From contig CM064872.1 of the NCBI GenBank assembly GCA_032719365.1, positions 53,868,891-53,932,890 on the forward strand: DNA of 64,000 nucleotides. The letters are read 5' to 3'. This stretch comes from Prinsepia uniflora (Eukaryota > Streptophyta > Magnoliopsida > Rosales > Rosaceae). Within the stretch, counting starts at the first letter, position 1, and every line of letters begins with the position of its first letter. Made by a program: the position numbers and the translations under genes. The notes beneath the pieces were generated by a model. The model searched no databases. It saw only the letters and a program-made list of their open reading frames with translations, and was not told the DNA's origin. Shown here piece after piece: positions 1-12,093 of this stretch.

Positions 1-1144
1 AGGTGCTGGGTCGAGGGATGGTGCGTGGGTTACGTGGGTATGGGTAGTAAGAGGCGTAGGCAGGGGTAGGGCCTGAGCAAGGGAGTGTTCTGCCCCAAGA
101 CTTTGCAAATATGATGCATCCATTAAGTACATCTGTGGAGTGAAAGGTGGTGTCGTTGGTGGGGTGGTGGCAGGAGCCAGAATAGGGACAGAGGAGACGG
201 GGAAGAGTAGAGAGCCAGGAAGCGAAGGTGTCGGAAGAAACACTTGGGGAGAAGGGCAGGGGTAGGGCACGTGGGAAGGTAGACTCGTCAAACTGAACAT
301 GGCAACAAAGAGTTTGTGGGGTATGCACGTTGATGGAGGGAGTAGCCGAGGAAGAGACACGGGGTGGACCAAGGAAGGAGCTTATTGGAGTTATAGGGCA
401 TTAGCCAAGGAAAGCAAAGGCACCCAAAGGTGCGAAGACGGGAGTATTTGGGGGGTTGGTCAAAGAGGACAATGTAGGGACACTGGTTTTGGAGGATGCT
501 GGTGGGAAGATGGTTAATGAGGTACACGATAGTTTTGAAGGCGTCGGCCTAGTAGGAGAGGGGTAGGGAGGCTTGATGGAGAAGAGTGAGGCTGGTTTCG
601 ACTATGTGACGATGTCGCCTTTTAGCGACCCCATTGTGTTGAGGACTATGGGAAGGCGTGAAGAGGTGGTTGATGCCATGTGTGGCAAGAAAAGGTTTGA
701 GTTTGATGAACTCACCACCACCATCCGTGTATAACGAAAAGTTGGTTGTTTGGAAGTAATTTTCAACAAGTTTTTTGAAATCAATGAAGGTAGAAAACAC
801 ATCTGATTTTTTTCTTAGGCGATGTAGCCAAAATTATTTCGTAAAATAATCAACAAAAATAACATAATAGGAAAAATAGTCAATGGACTTGTAGGGAGAT
901 GGACCCCATACGTCACTATAGAGTAATTGAAGGGGAAGTGTGCTAGTGAGGGAAGAAACACCAAAAGGTAGGCAGTGACTTTGTACAAACTGACTTTGAA
1001 ATTTTTGAGGAAATATTGATATAAAACAAACGGAGGATAGTTTGAAGAGTTTTAAAATGGGGATGACCTAGACGACGGTGCCAGCAATTTGGGGAGGCCA
1101 CTACACCCACCAGTGCTTGAGGCCGGTGAAGGGAGAGAGGGGAC
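1..1144 (-). pseudogene. E0 pol fragment: gag-pre-integrase, integrase core and proline-rich linker
   Basis: Integrase fragment of a copia polyprotein, read from 1144 downward. A gag-pre-integrase motif (WHRRLGHP) lies near 1070-1100. The integrase core lies at 800-549 and shows TDGGGEF around the second catalytic Asp. The catalytic Glu of the usual NGVAERRHR motif is Lys here (NGVAKRRHR), so integrase would be inactive. A further stretch (527-288) matches the C-terminal integrase region (RTFGCLCFPW, LFLGYS) in a shifted frame. From 288 to 1 a proline-coding linker leads toward reverse transcriptase, which is outside the window. It continues at 5885 once Copia1 is removed. Confidence 0.88.
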
Positions 1145-1344
1145 TGTTAAGGATTCTATGTCAACGGAGGAGATTGCAGATCAATCTCCTCCTTAATATC
1201 TGCTCTTCCTAGTTTAGACACTTACCTAGTTAGGACTCTTTAATTCTATACCTAGTTAGGTCTCTACCTATTCTGTATAAATATCCTACCTAGGTTGTAC
1301 ATCTTTTACAAGTGAATATAATATAAAATTATCCATACCTTATA
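1145..1344 (+). repeat. Copia1 5' LTR
   Basis: Starts TGTTAAGG and ends CCTTATA, so the termini are TG...TA rather than TG...CA. A possible TATA box (TATAAATA) lies near 1276. A perfect 11-bp stem hairpin is at 1166-1192. The 3' copy differs at four bases. Confidence 0.95.
1166..1192 (+). repeat. LTR 5'-end hairpin (inverted repeat)
   Basis: GGAGGAGATTG at 1166-1176, five-base loop, and its exact reverse complement at 1182-1192. The same stem core occurs in the 3' LTR (5701-5727), both Copia2 LTRs (7215-7235, 11781-11801) and the E0 LTR (12282-12309). Confidence 0.9.
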
Positions 1345-1356
1345 TGGTATCAGAGC
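1345..1356 (+). other. Copia1 primer binding site (initiator Met-tRNA)
   Basis: TGGTATCAGAGC abuts the 5' LTR with no spacer. It is the usual complement to the 3' end of plant initiator Met-tRNA and would prime minus-strand DNA synthesis. Confidence 0.95.
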
Positions 1357-1400
1357 CCTAAAGCTCCACGGAGCAACCCTAGACAATTAAACCTAATTCC

Positions 1401-4400
1401 ATGGCCGCCACTCCTACTGCCGCCACCACTGCAGCCGCCCGTACTGCAGCCTCCACTGTTGCAACCGGTATCCTTAGCCCTACTCCCCCTCCACCCACCG
1501 ACACCATACCTTCCCTGATCATCATCAATACCGCTGCTCAACTACCTGTCAAACTAACGGCCACCACTTTCTTCCCTTGGCGCGCTCAGTTTCATGCCCT
1601 TCTTCACGGCTATGATCTGATGGGCTTTGTGGATGGCACCCGTCCCTGCCCTCCTCCCTCTGAATCTGCCCAGCGAGCTCACTGGTTCCGCCAGGACCAG
1701 CTTCTCCTTCACGCCATTTTGGCGTCCGTATCACCACAGGTGATCACCTTAATTGCGGCTGCCCAGACTTCTGCTGATGCATGGGGGCGTCTCAGTCGTC
1801 TCTATGCCAGCAAAGCTAGAGCACGGGTCCTTGGCCTCAAGGAGCGGCTGACTCTTCTTCGACAAAATGGCTGCCCTGTTTCAGATTATCTCCAGGAAGT
1901 CCGGGTGCTTGCCGATGAACTGGCTGCCATCGACACACCCCTTTCAGATGATGACCTCCTCCTCCATGTTTTGAATGGTGTCGGCACTGATTTCAAGGAT
2001 ATTGCAGCGGCTGTCCGGTCACGAGACACTTCTGTCTCATTCGAGAATCTCCATGATATGCTTGTTCAGCACGAACTTGCTTCCAGCCGTGTTAATCCCA
2101 CACCTGCTGCCCCCATTACAGTTAATGCCGCTCACACCTCCCGTGGCACCAACCGTTCCTCCCGTGGATCCCCTTACCGTCCCAGTCCGCGCCCCTCTGC
2201 TCCTGCTTCAGACTACCACCGCCCTTCCCATTCACATGGCAGCGGCTACCGTGGTACTTGCCAGTGGTGTGGCACTCCAGGGCACAGTGCCAAACGCTGC
2301 CCCCAACTGCAGCCCCAAACCGCACCCCCACCTGTGGCTAACTCTCTCATGTCGAGTTCCTCTGCTCCTTGGCTGCTTGACTCAGGTGCCTCTCACCATG
2401 TCACCTCCACTCCAAACCAACTCACTGCAGTGCAGCACTATCATGGCCCTGATGAAATCCTCCTAGGCAATGGTAAGGGGTTAACCATCACCCACACCGG
2501 TAATACTACTCTCCCCTCTTCCCCCTCTCGCCCTCTTACTCTCCAAAATGTCTTGTGTGTTCCCCAAATGACCCGAAATCTGCTCTCTATATCTCAGTTT
2601 AATCTTACTAATAGTACTTCCATTGAATTCTTTCCTACTTACTTCCAGGTGAAGGATCTCAGCACGGGGGCGGTCCTTCTTCACGGCCCGAGTAAGGACG
2701 GTGTGTACGAATGGTCACCTCCCTCCCCAACCCCTCAAGCTCTCGCTGGTGTGGTGGCTTCCCCTACCTTGTGGCACCGTCGCCTTGGTCATCCTAGTCA
2801 GAAAATTCTCGAGTCTGTTTTTCGTTCCAATTCCATTCATGTTCCTTTCAAATTTCCTGCATCTCTTTGTTCATCATGTCAATGCAATAAAAGTCACCGT
2901 CTCCCATTTGGTGAGACTTCTATTACCAGCACACGACCTTTGCAATTACTGTTTTCAGATGTTTGGGGACCTGCTCCCTACATCTCCCCCGAAGGCTATG
3001 CCTACTATGTCATATTTGTCGATCACTTCACAAAATATACCTGGTTATACCCTCTGAAACGTAAATCAGATGTGCATCCTACATTCCTTGATTTCAAAAA
3101 ATTGGTCGAAAACTATTTCCAAACCACTATTGCTACTCTATATACTGATGGGGGCGGTGAATACGTTAAACTCAAAGCTTTTCTTGCTAGTCATGGTATC
3201 CACCACTTGCTCACCCCTCCTCATACCCCCCAACACAATGGGGTGGCTGAACGGCGCCACCGCCATGTCGTGGAAACTGGTCTCACCCTCCTCCACCAAG
3301 CCCGTGTTTCCCTTCATTACTGGCCGTATGCCTTTAAGGCTGCAGTTTACCTCATAAATCGCCTCCCCACCTCTATTCTTCACCACTCCACTCCCTATTC
3401 TGTCCTGTTTCACCAGTCCCCCAATTACACCCGTCTCAAGGTGTTTGGATGCCTGTGCTATCCCTGGCTGCGCCCCTACACCTCAAACAAACTGCAGCCT
3501 AAGTCCACTCCCTGTGTTTTCCTTGGTTACTCTCTCAACCAAAGTGCCTACTTGTGTCTTGATCCAACCTCCAACCGTCTGTACGTGTCTAGGCATGTCC
3601 AATTTGATGAAACTTCCTTTCCTGGTCTTTCCTCTCACCCTACAGCTCCTACGGTCACCTCTGATCATTTCCAGGAGTGGCTTTCCACTCTTCCACTCGT
3701 GTCCTCCCTTTCTTCCTCTCCGGCCACCACATTTTCTCCCCCACCAGCTTCTGCAGCACCTGTGGCTTCCATGGACACACCGCTCCTGTCTGGCTCTGAA
3801 GCAGCACCGCTCCCACCTGCTGTCTCTCCTTTGCCCCCGGACCAACCTCCCCCCCCCCCCTCCCCTCCCGCAGCACCACCATCTCCTGCTCCTGGCCCTG
3901 CCTTCCCTTCACCCCCACCCACTCTCCGCACATATACCCGGCGTCAACCACGTCATCAACCTCCCCCTCCACCCCCCCCCCCTCCCCTAACTCACCACCC
4001 CCACCATCTTCCACTCACCCTATGCTCACCCGTACCAAATCTGGTGCAATCCCACCTGTCCCCTCCTATGCCATGGTCACTACCACCCATCCCCTCCCCC
4101 TAACCGAGCCCACATGTGTCTCTCAAGCAGTCAAGGACCCGCATTGGCGCTCTGCCATGTCTGCAGAGCTCACAGCCCTCATTCGGAATGGCACTTGGGA
4201 CTTGGTTCCTCCTCATCCGGACCAGAATCTAGTGGGCAACAAGTGGGTGTTTCGCATCAAGCGTCATCCGGATGGTACTGTGGACAAATACAAAGCTAGA
4301 CTCGTGGCCAAAGGATACCACCAGCGACCGGGCATTGACTTTTCCGAAACCTACAGCCCTGTGGTCAAGCCTACTACTATCCGCATTATCCTCCACCTGG

Positions 4401-5731
4401 CCGTGACTCATGGCTGGCCTATCCGCCAGCTGGATGTCAACAACGCATTCCTCCAGGGCACTCTAAATGAGGATGTCTATATGGCCCAGCCAAAGGGGTT
4501 TGTTGACCCACATACACCTTCTTACGTGTGCAAGCTTAACAAAGCTCTATATGGTCTTAAACAGGCCCCTAGGGCCTGGTACCAGGAACTTCATGGGTTC
4601 TTACTTCAACAGGGTTTTGTCACCATACTCTCTGATGCTTCTCTTTTTGTTCTTAAGCAGGGCTCCCAAGTACTCTAATTCTTAGTCTATGTGGATGACC
4701 TCATTCTCACTGGCAATGCCCATCATCTTATCACCACCTTCATTCAGCAACTGGCAGCCCGGTTTTCAGTCAAGGATCTCGGCCCCCTCCATTATTTTCT
4801 TGGGGTAGAAGTCATCCCCACCCCCACCGGACTTTTTCTCTCTCAACATCGATACATCCTTGATCTCCTCACCATGGCTCGCATGGAGGGTGCTAAACCG
4901 GTCCCAACTCCTCTAGCTGTGGCACCCCCTCTGATCCTACAGGATGGCTCTCCCCCGGCTGACTCCACCCTCTTTCGCCGCATTATTGGCAGCTTACAAT
5001 ACCTGAGCCTCACTCGCCCAGACGTGTTCTATGCAACCAACAAGCTGTCTCAATTTATGCATTCCCCAACCGACACTCATTGGCAGGCCCTAAAACGGGT
5101 TCTCAGATATCTCAGGGGCACTCTTCACTACGGTATGCATCTACACAGCCAGTCCACGCATGATCTGAAGGCTGTCTCTCATGCTTTCCACACAATTGCA
5201 GCCTTTTCAGATGCTGATTGGGCTGCCGATCGCGATGATCGGAAATCCACCACAGCCTACTTAGTTTATCTTGGTGGAAATCTCATTTCTTGGAGCTCCC
5301 GCAAGCAGAAGTCGGTCTCCCGGTCCTCCACTGAAGCAGAATATCGGGCTGTAGCTTCTACTGCTGCTGAGCTACTTTGGGTCCAGTCCCTCATGAAGGA
5401 ACTTGGTCTATCTCTCTCCGGGCCCCCCAATATCTCATGTGACAATATCGGCACAACCTTCTATTGTGCCAATCCGGCCTTGCACTCGCGTATGAAACAT
5501 GTGGATATTGATTTCCAGTTCGTCCGCGACCATGTCTCTCGTGGCCTCCTCACTGTCTCTCATGTGGCCACTGATGACTAGCTGGCTGATGCACTCACCA
5601 AGCCCTTACCCAGACCACGCTTTCAGCTCCTCCGAACCAAGATAGGCGTCGCAGCTGGCTCCACCTTCTTGCGGGGGCGTGTTAAGGACTCTAAGTCAAC
5701 GGAGGAGATTGCAGATCAATCTCCTCCTTAA
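1401..5731 (+). pseudogene. Copia1 gag-pol polyprotein, nearly intact
   Basis: Polyprotein of capsid, protease, integrase, reverse transcriptase and RNase H. The first frame is open from ATG 1401. Gag is followed by a CCHC knuckle (residues 287-300), protease DSGA at 327, gag-pre-integrase WHRRLGHPS near 458, and integrase D520, D583 and E617. A proline-rich linker has runs of 12 C (3849-3860) and 11 C (3972-3982). The frame then shifts, and RT/RNase H continue in the frame used from 4022 on, so a length change in the linker, probably in a C run, broke the ORF. RT has LDVNNAFL and YVDD (4688-4699). RNase H has SDADWA and STEAEY. In-frame stops lie at 4676-4678 (TAA, just before YVDD) and 5579-5581 (TAG). 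The frame would end at 5731, inside the 3' LTR. All catalytic motifs look intact. Confidence 0.93.
5671..5679 (+). other. Copia1 polypurine tract
   Basis: GCGGGGGCG directly before the 3' LTR, the expected place of the plus-strand primer. Copia2 has the same tract. Confidence 0.8.
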
Positions 5732-5879
5732 TATCTGCTCTTCCTAGTTTAGACACTTACCTAGTTAGGACTCTTTAATTCTATACCTAGTTAGGTCTCT
5801 ACCTATTCTGTATAAATATCCTGCCTAGGCTGTACATCTTTTACAAGTGAATATAATATAAAATTATCCATACCTTATA
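5680..5879 (+). repeat. Copia1 3' LTR
   Basis: 200 bp, 98% identical to the 5' LTR by eye, followed by target duplication GGGAC (5880-5884). The polyprotein frame runs 52 bp into it. Confidence 0.95.
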
Positions 5880-5884
5880 GGGAC

Positions 5885-7175
5885 CACTCGTACACACCAT
5901 CTTTACTTGGGCCTTAAAGGAGAACTAGCCCCATGCTGAGATCCTTTACATGGAAAAAAATCAGGAAATAGCTCAATAGAGGTATTATTTTTCTTGTTGA
6001 ATTTAGAAATAGAAATCAGGTTTTTAGTCATAATAGGCACACAAAGGGCGTTTTTAAGGGTAAATGAGAAAAAGGGAGGAAGAACCCGTGTGGGTGATAC
6101 GTAAGCCTTACCATTACTGATGATTATCTTACCATTACTGATGATTATCTCATCTAGGCCATAGTATTGGGTGGCATCAGAGAGATGATGAGAGCTGGAG
6201 GCAACATGGTGGGAGGCACCGCAGTCTAGGAGCCAGCTAGGAGATGTGGCCTGGGTGGTGGGATTGGCCACAGACTGAGGAGTAAAGGGCTGTTGGAGTT
6301 GTGGACAGTGCTTAGCATTGTGGCCCTGGGTGCCACACCGATGGCAGAAGCCACGGTAGCCATTGCCATGGGCATTGGAGCGACGGTTGCTGTCATTTTG
6401 GGAAGAGAACCGCAAACCTGAGGAGCGCTTGTTGTCAGATTGCTGGCCCAAGGAGCGCTGCCTAGAGTAGCCACGATTTTGGCGATTGGAGTGCTAGCCA
6501 CAGGAGGCTTGAGAGACATTAGTTGTGATGGCAGGGGTTGGGGCTGCAGGTTCCTCACGTTTGGTGGCTGCCTCATGTTGGATCAACATGTGTGGAGGTT
6601 CTCAAAGGAGATTGAAGTGTCTCAAGACTTCACAGCAGCAACAATTTCTTTTAACTCTAGTCCAAAACCATTGAGAACATGGAGGAGTTGGTCATCATCG
6701 AAAAGAGAAGTGTCTATGGCAGCTGGTTCGTCAAAGAGGAGGGGAACCTCCTGAAGGTATTCAGATACAGTGTGGTTGTCACGAGGAAGGAGAGTGAGAC
6801 ACTCCTTGAGGCCAAGCACATAGGTGCAGGCAATGCTCTCATAAAGGCGAGTGAGACGCTGCCAGGCAGCTGCTGAAGTTTTGGCAGCAGCAATCAGGGT
6901 GATTACCTGAGGGGAAACGAATGCCAATACATGGAGAAGGAGCTAGTCCTGAAGGATCCAGAAGGCGCGAAGCGCTGGCTCGTGACTGGTGGGCGGGGAT
7001 GAGTTCCATTTATGTAGCCCATTAGGTAATAGCCGATGAGAAGGGCATTGAATTGAGCACGCCAAAGGAAAAAATTGGTGACGGTGAGCTTCACTGGGAG
7101 CTGGGCAGCGGCGTTGATGGTGATGAGGGATGAGGGATTAGGGTTAGTTTGGGGTGGGGGTGGTGGTGGTGGTGG
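5885..7175 (-). pseudogene. E0 gag and protease region
   Basis: Minus-strand copia gag and protease. Reading from 7175 down are the gag N-terminus (INAAAQLPVKLT, WRAQFNALL), gag core (6927-6622), CCHC zinc knuckle (CHRCGTQGHNAKHC, near 6350-6310), protease with DCGA instead of DSGA, and a stretch ending in the gag-pre-integrase region at 5885. The frame is broken at least twice in gag. A 24-bp direct duplication near 6112-6155 repeats IISNGK. On the other side of Copia1 the protein resumes at 1144 in the same frame. The gag start lies across Copia2, at 12027. Confidence 0.88.
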
Positions 7176-7180
7176 TGGGA

Positions 7181-7427
7181 TATTGTGGATCCTCCTAGGA
7201 TACAACAGATCACGGGAGATTGACTCTCAATCTCCTTGATCTGTTGTGATTTGTCAATGGAATCAATACTGATTCCTTTCTTGTATAGCTAGCCAATCTA
7301 ATCCGATTCTTTCCTAAATCCTTCTAGTCGTACATACCTAGTTAGGTCTCACTAGAACTTGTATAAAGAGACACTACTATACACAGTTGTTATTATTGAA
7401 ATACACATAAAACATTCATACCTTTTA
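7181..7427 (+). repeat. Copia2 5' LTR
   Basis: Starts TATTGTGG and ends CCTTTTA. The duplication boundaries force TA...TA termini. A possible TATA box (TATAAAG) lies near 7361. Hairpin GGAGATTGA / TCAATCTCC at 7215-7235. Confidence 0.92.
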
Positions 7428-7439
7428 TGGTATCAGAGC
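7428..7439 (+). other. Copia2 primer binding site (initiator Met-tRNA)
   Basis: TGGTATCAGAGC immediately after the LTR, as in Copia1. Confidence 0.94.
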
Positions 7440-7471
7440 AATGAACGCTCCACCGAGTAAACCCTAATTCC

Positions 7472-10400
7472 ATGGCTGCTCAGACCACCGTTCACTCTGC
7501 TACTGTCCAGCCTGCCGCCCAACCAGCCCCACCCTCTGCTGACCCAAACCTTAATCTCCCCACCTTCATCACCATAAACACCGTGGCTCAACTCCCTATC
7601 AAGCTTATTGTCACCACCTTCTTCCCGTGGTGATCTCAATTCAATGCCCTTCTACGAGGGTATGACCTCATGGGCTACGTCGATGGCTCTCGACCCTGCC
7701 CACCCAAAACAGAACCAGCCCTTCACGACTTCTAGGTCCTCTAGGACCAACTTCTACTCCATGCCATTCTGGCTTCCGTATCACCTCAGGTGATCCAACT
7801 CATTGCCGCCGCTCTAACTTCAGCCATAGCCTGGGCACAGCTCACTCACCTATATGTCAGTAAAGCCAGAGCCCGTGTCCATGGCCTCAAGGAACGGCTG
7901 ACTCTTCTTCACCAGGACTCCTGCCCAGTTTCTGAATATCTTCAGGAAGTCCGGGTTCTTGATGATGAATTGGCTTCCATTGACAGACCATTGTTTGATG
8001 ATGATCTTCTCCATGTTCTTAATGGAGTCGGACCTAAGTTCAGAGAGATCGCAGCAGCAGTGCGGTCCAGGGACACCACTGTCCCCTTTGTAAATCTCCA
8101 TGACCTGCTGGTCCAGCATGAGGGTGCCTCCAAATGTGTAGCCCACGCAGCCCCAAACCTTCCCATCACTGCCAATCTCACTCAGTTCTCTTGCGGATTC
8201 CACTCCAACCACTCCAATAGGGGCTCCTATGGCCAGAGTTACCAAAATCAGCCCACGGACAACCACTGCCCCGCTGGTCAGAGATCTAGCTAGCAACCTC
8301 CAGACAGCTTCCGTCGCCTATCATCTCAGACCACTGGCTATCGTGGCTATTGTCAATGGTGTGGCACTTAGGGTCACAGTGCTAACCGCTATCCTCACCT
8401 CCAGCAGTCAGCCCCACCACCTCCCGTGGCCAATCCTGCAACTCAGGCCTCCTCCTCTGCCTGGCTTCTTGACTCGGGAGCATCCCATCATGTGGCAACC
8501 AGCTCCCATCATCCCTTAGATGCCACGAGCTACAACAGCCCCAATAAGATCATAATTGGCAATGGTAAAGGCCTAAGTATTACACATACAGGCTTTTCCT
8601 TGCTCCCTTCTCCTAACTCTCATCCCTTTAAACTTACCAATGTTTTATGTGCCCCATCAATGACTCGCAACTTAATCTCTATTTCCCAATTTAACAAGCA
8701 AAACAATACCTCAATTGAGCTGTTTCCTAGTTGTTTTCATGTGAAGGATCTCAGCACGAGGGCGGTTCTCCTTCAAGGCCCGATTAAGGGTGATGTGTAC
8801 GTGTGGTCTCCTGCCCTTCTTCACAAGCCTCAAGCAATGGTGGCCGTGACAGTCTCCCCTCACCCTTCTCACCGCCATCTTGGCCACCCACAGTCCAAAA
8901 TCCTAAAAAGTTTCTTAAGTCATTTTTATGTTCGTTTTTCATCCAAGTTTCCAGAAACTTTATGTAATTCATGCTCTTACAATAAAATTCACCGCCATCC
9001 CTTTGACATTTCATCATTAACCAGCAATCGTCCTCTAGACTTACTCTATACTGATGTCTGGGGAACGCCCCCTATACATCAATTGATAGTTTTTCGTATT
9101 GCCTTATCTTTGTTGATCATTTTACCAAGTACACCTGGCTTTACCCTCTTCGAAAAAAATCAGACGCTTATCCAACCTTCAAAGACTTTAAAACTCTGGT
9201 TGAAAAATACTTCAATTCCCCCATCATCTCTCTTTACCCTGATGGTGGTGGTGAATTCATCAAATTGAAGCCCTTTCTTGCTGAACATGGTATCAATCAT
9301 CTCCTCACCCCTCCTCACACTCCCCAGCATAATGGTGTCGTCGAAAAATGTCATCGCCACATTGTTGACACTGGTCTCACTCTACTTCATTAAGCCCAAC
9401 TCCCACTATCCTACTAGTCCTACGCCTTCAAGACTGTTGTCTACCTTATCAATCGACCTCCTACTCCCTTCCTAAAAAAAAAAGCCCATCCACTGCTCTC
9501 TTTCAAGCCACTCCCTACTATGCCAAACTCCGGACCTTTGGATGTCTCTGCTTTCCATGGCTTCGGCCCTATACCTCAAACAAAATGCAGCTTCGTTCTC
9601 AGCCCTGCCCCTTCCTTGCCTATTCCCTTAGCCAAAGTGCCTATCTATGTTACGATTCATCCACCAACAAACTCTACACTTCCCGCCATGTTCAGTTTGA
9701 TGAAACCACCTTCCCCTCACCTCCTCCCTCAGCGTCTCCTCTGACACCTACACCACATGGCTCTCCACTGTTCCCCCAGTCATAGAAATCCCCTTTCAGC
9801 CTACTGTCACGACACCGACACCAGCAGTGCTTTCTAACATCATAGGGGATTCTCTTGACACATCCTCCTTGCAGGTTCTTGCAGCAGACTTGCCCCCAGG
9901 CCCTGTCCCACAACCACCACCACTGCCCCCTGCCAACAGCAGCCTTCCTGTTGCCCCTGTCTTTGCCCCAGCCCCTGCTGCCCCACCTCCTTCCACTAGT
10001 GACTCCCAGCCGCCACCCCTACGTACCTAGACACGGCGGCAGCCTCCACCACCTCCCCCACCAGGTCCCCCTCCCCAAAACCCCACCAAAACACATCCTA
10101 TGCTCACTCGGACCCAAACAGGCACTCTGAAACCCTTTTACACCTATGCTCTCACTGCCACAAAGCATCACCTACCCATCTTGGTCGAGCCAACCTGTGC
10201 CTCTCAAGCCAAGAAAGACCCACAATGGCATGCTGCAATGTCCAGTGAGATGAATGCTCTCATCCGGAATGGGATATGGGAGCTCGTTCCACCTCAGGCC
10301 AGAATGTTGTGGGGAACCAGTGGGTCTTTCGTATCAAACGGACACCCACCGGAAAAGTGGATAGATTCAAGGCCCACCTTGTTACCCCGGGTACCATCAG

Positions 10401-11789
10401 CGCCCAGAAGTGGATTTCACGGACACCTTCAGTCCCGTGGTGAAGCCCACTACAATCTGTGTGGTACTTCACCTGGCTGTAACCAGTGGTTGGCCCATTC
10501 AACAGTTGGACGTTAATAATGCCTTCCTTCATGGCACTCTTCATGATGATGTTTCCATGGCCCAGCCTGCTGGGTTTGTGGACCAACAGAACTCCTCTTA
10601 TGTTTGCAAGCTCCGCAAGGCCATTTATGACTCAAATAGGCCGTTTGAGCCTGGTACAAAGAACTTCAGTCCTGCCTTCTCACCCAAGGCGTTGACGATG
10701 CCCACTTGGATGCCTCCCTATTCCTCCTAAGGCAAGGTTCGACGACTCTGTTTTTTCTGGTTTATGTTGATGACTTAATAGTGACAGGAAACAATCCAGC
10801 ACTCATCTCCCAGTTCATCCAATCTCTGGTTGCCCGCTTCTCGGTTAAGGATCTCGGTGCCCTCCATTATTTCCTTGGCGTGGAGGTCCTTCCTATTGCC
10901 GCTGGCCTCTTCCTGTCCCAACACAAATATATCCATGATCTGCTTAACTTGGCATGCATGGATGGAGCCAAGCCCGTGGCCACCCCTCTGGCGGTTTCTC
11001 CCGCTTTGCATCGCCACGATGGATCCCCACCCGCTGACGCCACCTTATTCCACCGCCTTGTAGGGAGTTTGTAGTACCTCATTTGACCAGACCCGATCTC
11101 TCCTTCGCTGTCAATAAACTTTCACAGTTTATGCATGCCCCAACCACCCTCCACTGGCAGGCTCTCAAACGGGTCCTCCGGTACTTGAAAGAGTCCCTGT
11201 TTTGGCCTCTACCTCCACCGTAAGGCCTCTTCCACTCTACATGTGGTTACTCACTCCCTCCATGCATACTCTAATGCAGATTGGGCCGGGGATCAAGATG
11301 ATCGAAAATCAACCACTGCCTATCTTGTCTACCTCGGCAGCAACCTCATCTCCTGGAGTTCCCGCAAACAGCGTGCAGTCTCCAGGTCGTCTACTGAAGC
11401 AGAGTACAAAGCTGTGGCATCCACTATTGCCGAACTGCTCTGGGTACAGTTCCTCCTTCATGAGCTTGGCCTCACCATCTCAGGCAGGCACACCCACCAT
11501 CTCCTGTGACAATATTGGAACCACCTACTATTGTTCCAATCCTGTTTTTCACACACGCATGAAGCACGTAGACATCGACTATCACTTTGTTCGTGACCAT
11601 GTCACCTGCGGTCAACTCCAGGTATCCCATGTCTCTACGGATGATCAAATGGCCGATGCCCTCACCAAACCACTGCCTCGACCGCGGTTTCAGCTTCTTC
11701 GGTCCAAGATCGGTGTCGCAGATGGCTCTACCGTCTTGCGGGGGCGTATTGTGGATCCTCCTAGGATACAGCAGATCACAGGAGATTGA
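7472..11789 (+). pseudogene. Copia2 gag-pol polyprotein, degraded
   Basis: Remains of a copia polyprotein starting at ATG 7472. Gag (INTVAQLPIKL) has a stop after the FFPW motif and more stops near 7735 and 7743. Protease DSGASHHVA lies near 8470-8497. Gag-pre-integrase (HRHLGHPQSK) is near 8871-8900. The integrase core shows DVWG and DGGGEF near 9052-9255, with HNGVVEKCHR near 9329. A proline-rich linker follows (9780-10080). RT appears in three frames with QLDVNNAFLHG near 10503 and YVDD at 10763-10774. RNase H has SNADWAGD and STEAEYKAVA. The last frame ends at 11789 inside the 3' LTR. At least ten stops or frameshifts separate the pieces. Confidence 0.9.
11738..11746 (+). other. Copia2 polypurine tract
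   Basis: GCGGGGGCG adjoins the 3' LTR, identical to the Copia1 tract. Confidence 0.78.
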
Positions 11790-11993
11790 CTCTCAATCTC
11801 CCTGACCTGTTGTGATTTGTCAACGGAATCAATACTTATTCCTTCCTTGTATAGCTAGCCAATCTAATCTGATTCTTTCCTAAATCCTCCTAGTCGTACA
11901 TACCTAGGTAGGTATCACTTGAACTTGTATAAAGAGACACTACTGTACACAGTTGTTATTATTGAAATACACATAAAACATTCATACCTTTTA
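11747..11993 (+). repeat. Copia2 3' LTR
   Basis: 247 bp, same length as the 5' copy, about 94% identical by eye, followed by TGGGA at 11994-11998. Confidence 0.93.
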
Positions 11994-12081
11994 TGGGATT
12001 GATAGAGACGGTGGTTTGTACGGCCATGGAAGAGTAGGGGTAGGAAAAAAATCTGGAGTTTTTGCTCGGTGGAGCCTTGGT

Positions 12082-12093
12082 GCTCTGATACCA
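12082..12093 (-). other. E0 primer binding site
   Basis: Minus-strand TGGTATCAGAGC abutting the E0 5' LTR. It fixes the orientation of the outer element. Confidence 0.92.

Larger units (their letters stand above)
1145..5879 (+). mobile_element. Copia1: full-length Ty1/copia retrotransposon (Retrofit/Ale-like)
   Basis: 4,735-bp element with two 200-bp LTRs, flanked by perfect target duplications GGGAC at 1140-1144 and 5880-5884. It has a PBS against initiator Met-tRNA directly after the 5' LTR and a purine tract before the 3' LTR. Domain order gag, protease, integrase, RT, RNase H is that of copia. By eye the LTRs differ at 4 of 200 positions (2%), so insertion was fairly recent. It sits in E0 in the opposite orientation. 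It is nearly intact: one frameshift and two stop codons are visible. Confidence 0.96.
7181..11993 (+). mobile_element. Copia2: full-length but decayed Ty1/copia retrotransposon
   Basis: 4,813 bp with two 247-bp LTRs and perfect target duplications TGGGA at 7176-7180 and 11994-11998. It is inserted in the poly-(GGT) gag leader of E0, opposite in orientation. The LTRs differ at about 15 positions by eye (about 6%), so it is older than Copia1. The internal region resembles Copia1 throughout but carries many stops and frameshifts. Confidence 0.95.

Noticed and set aside
3483..4014. Overlapping minus-strand ORFs of about 120 codons in Copia1
   Set aside because: They are the antisense of the proline-rich linker and arise from its G/C bias.
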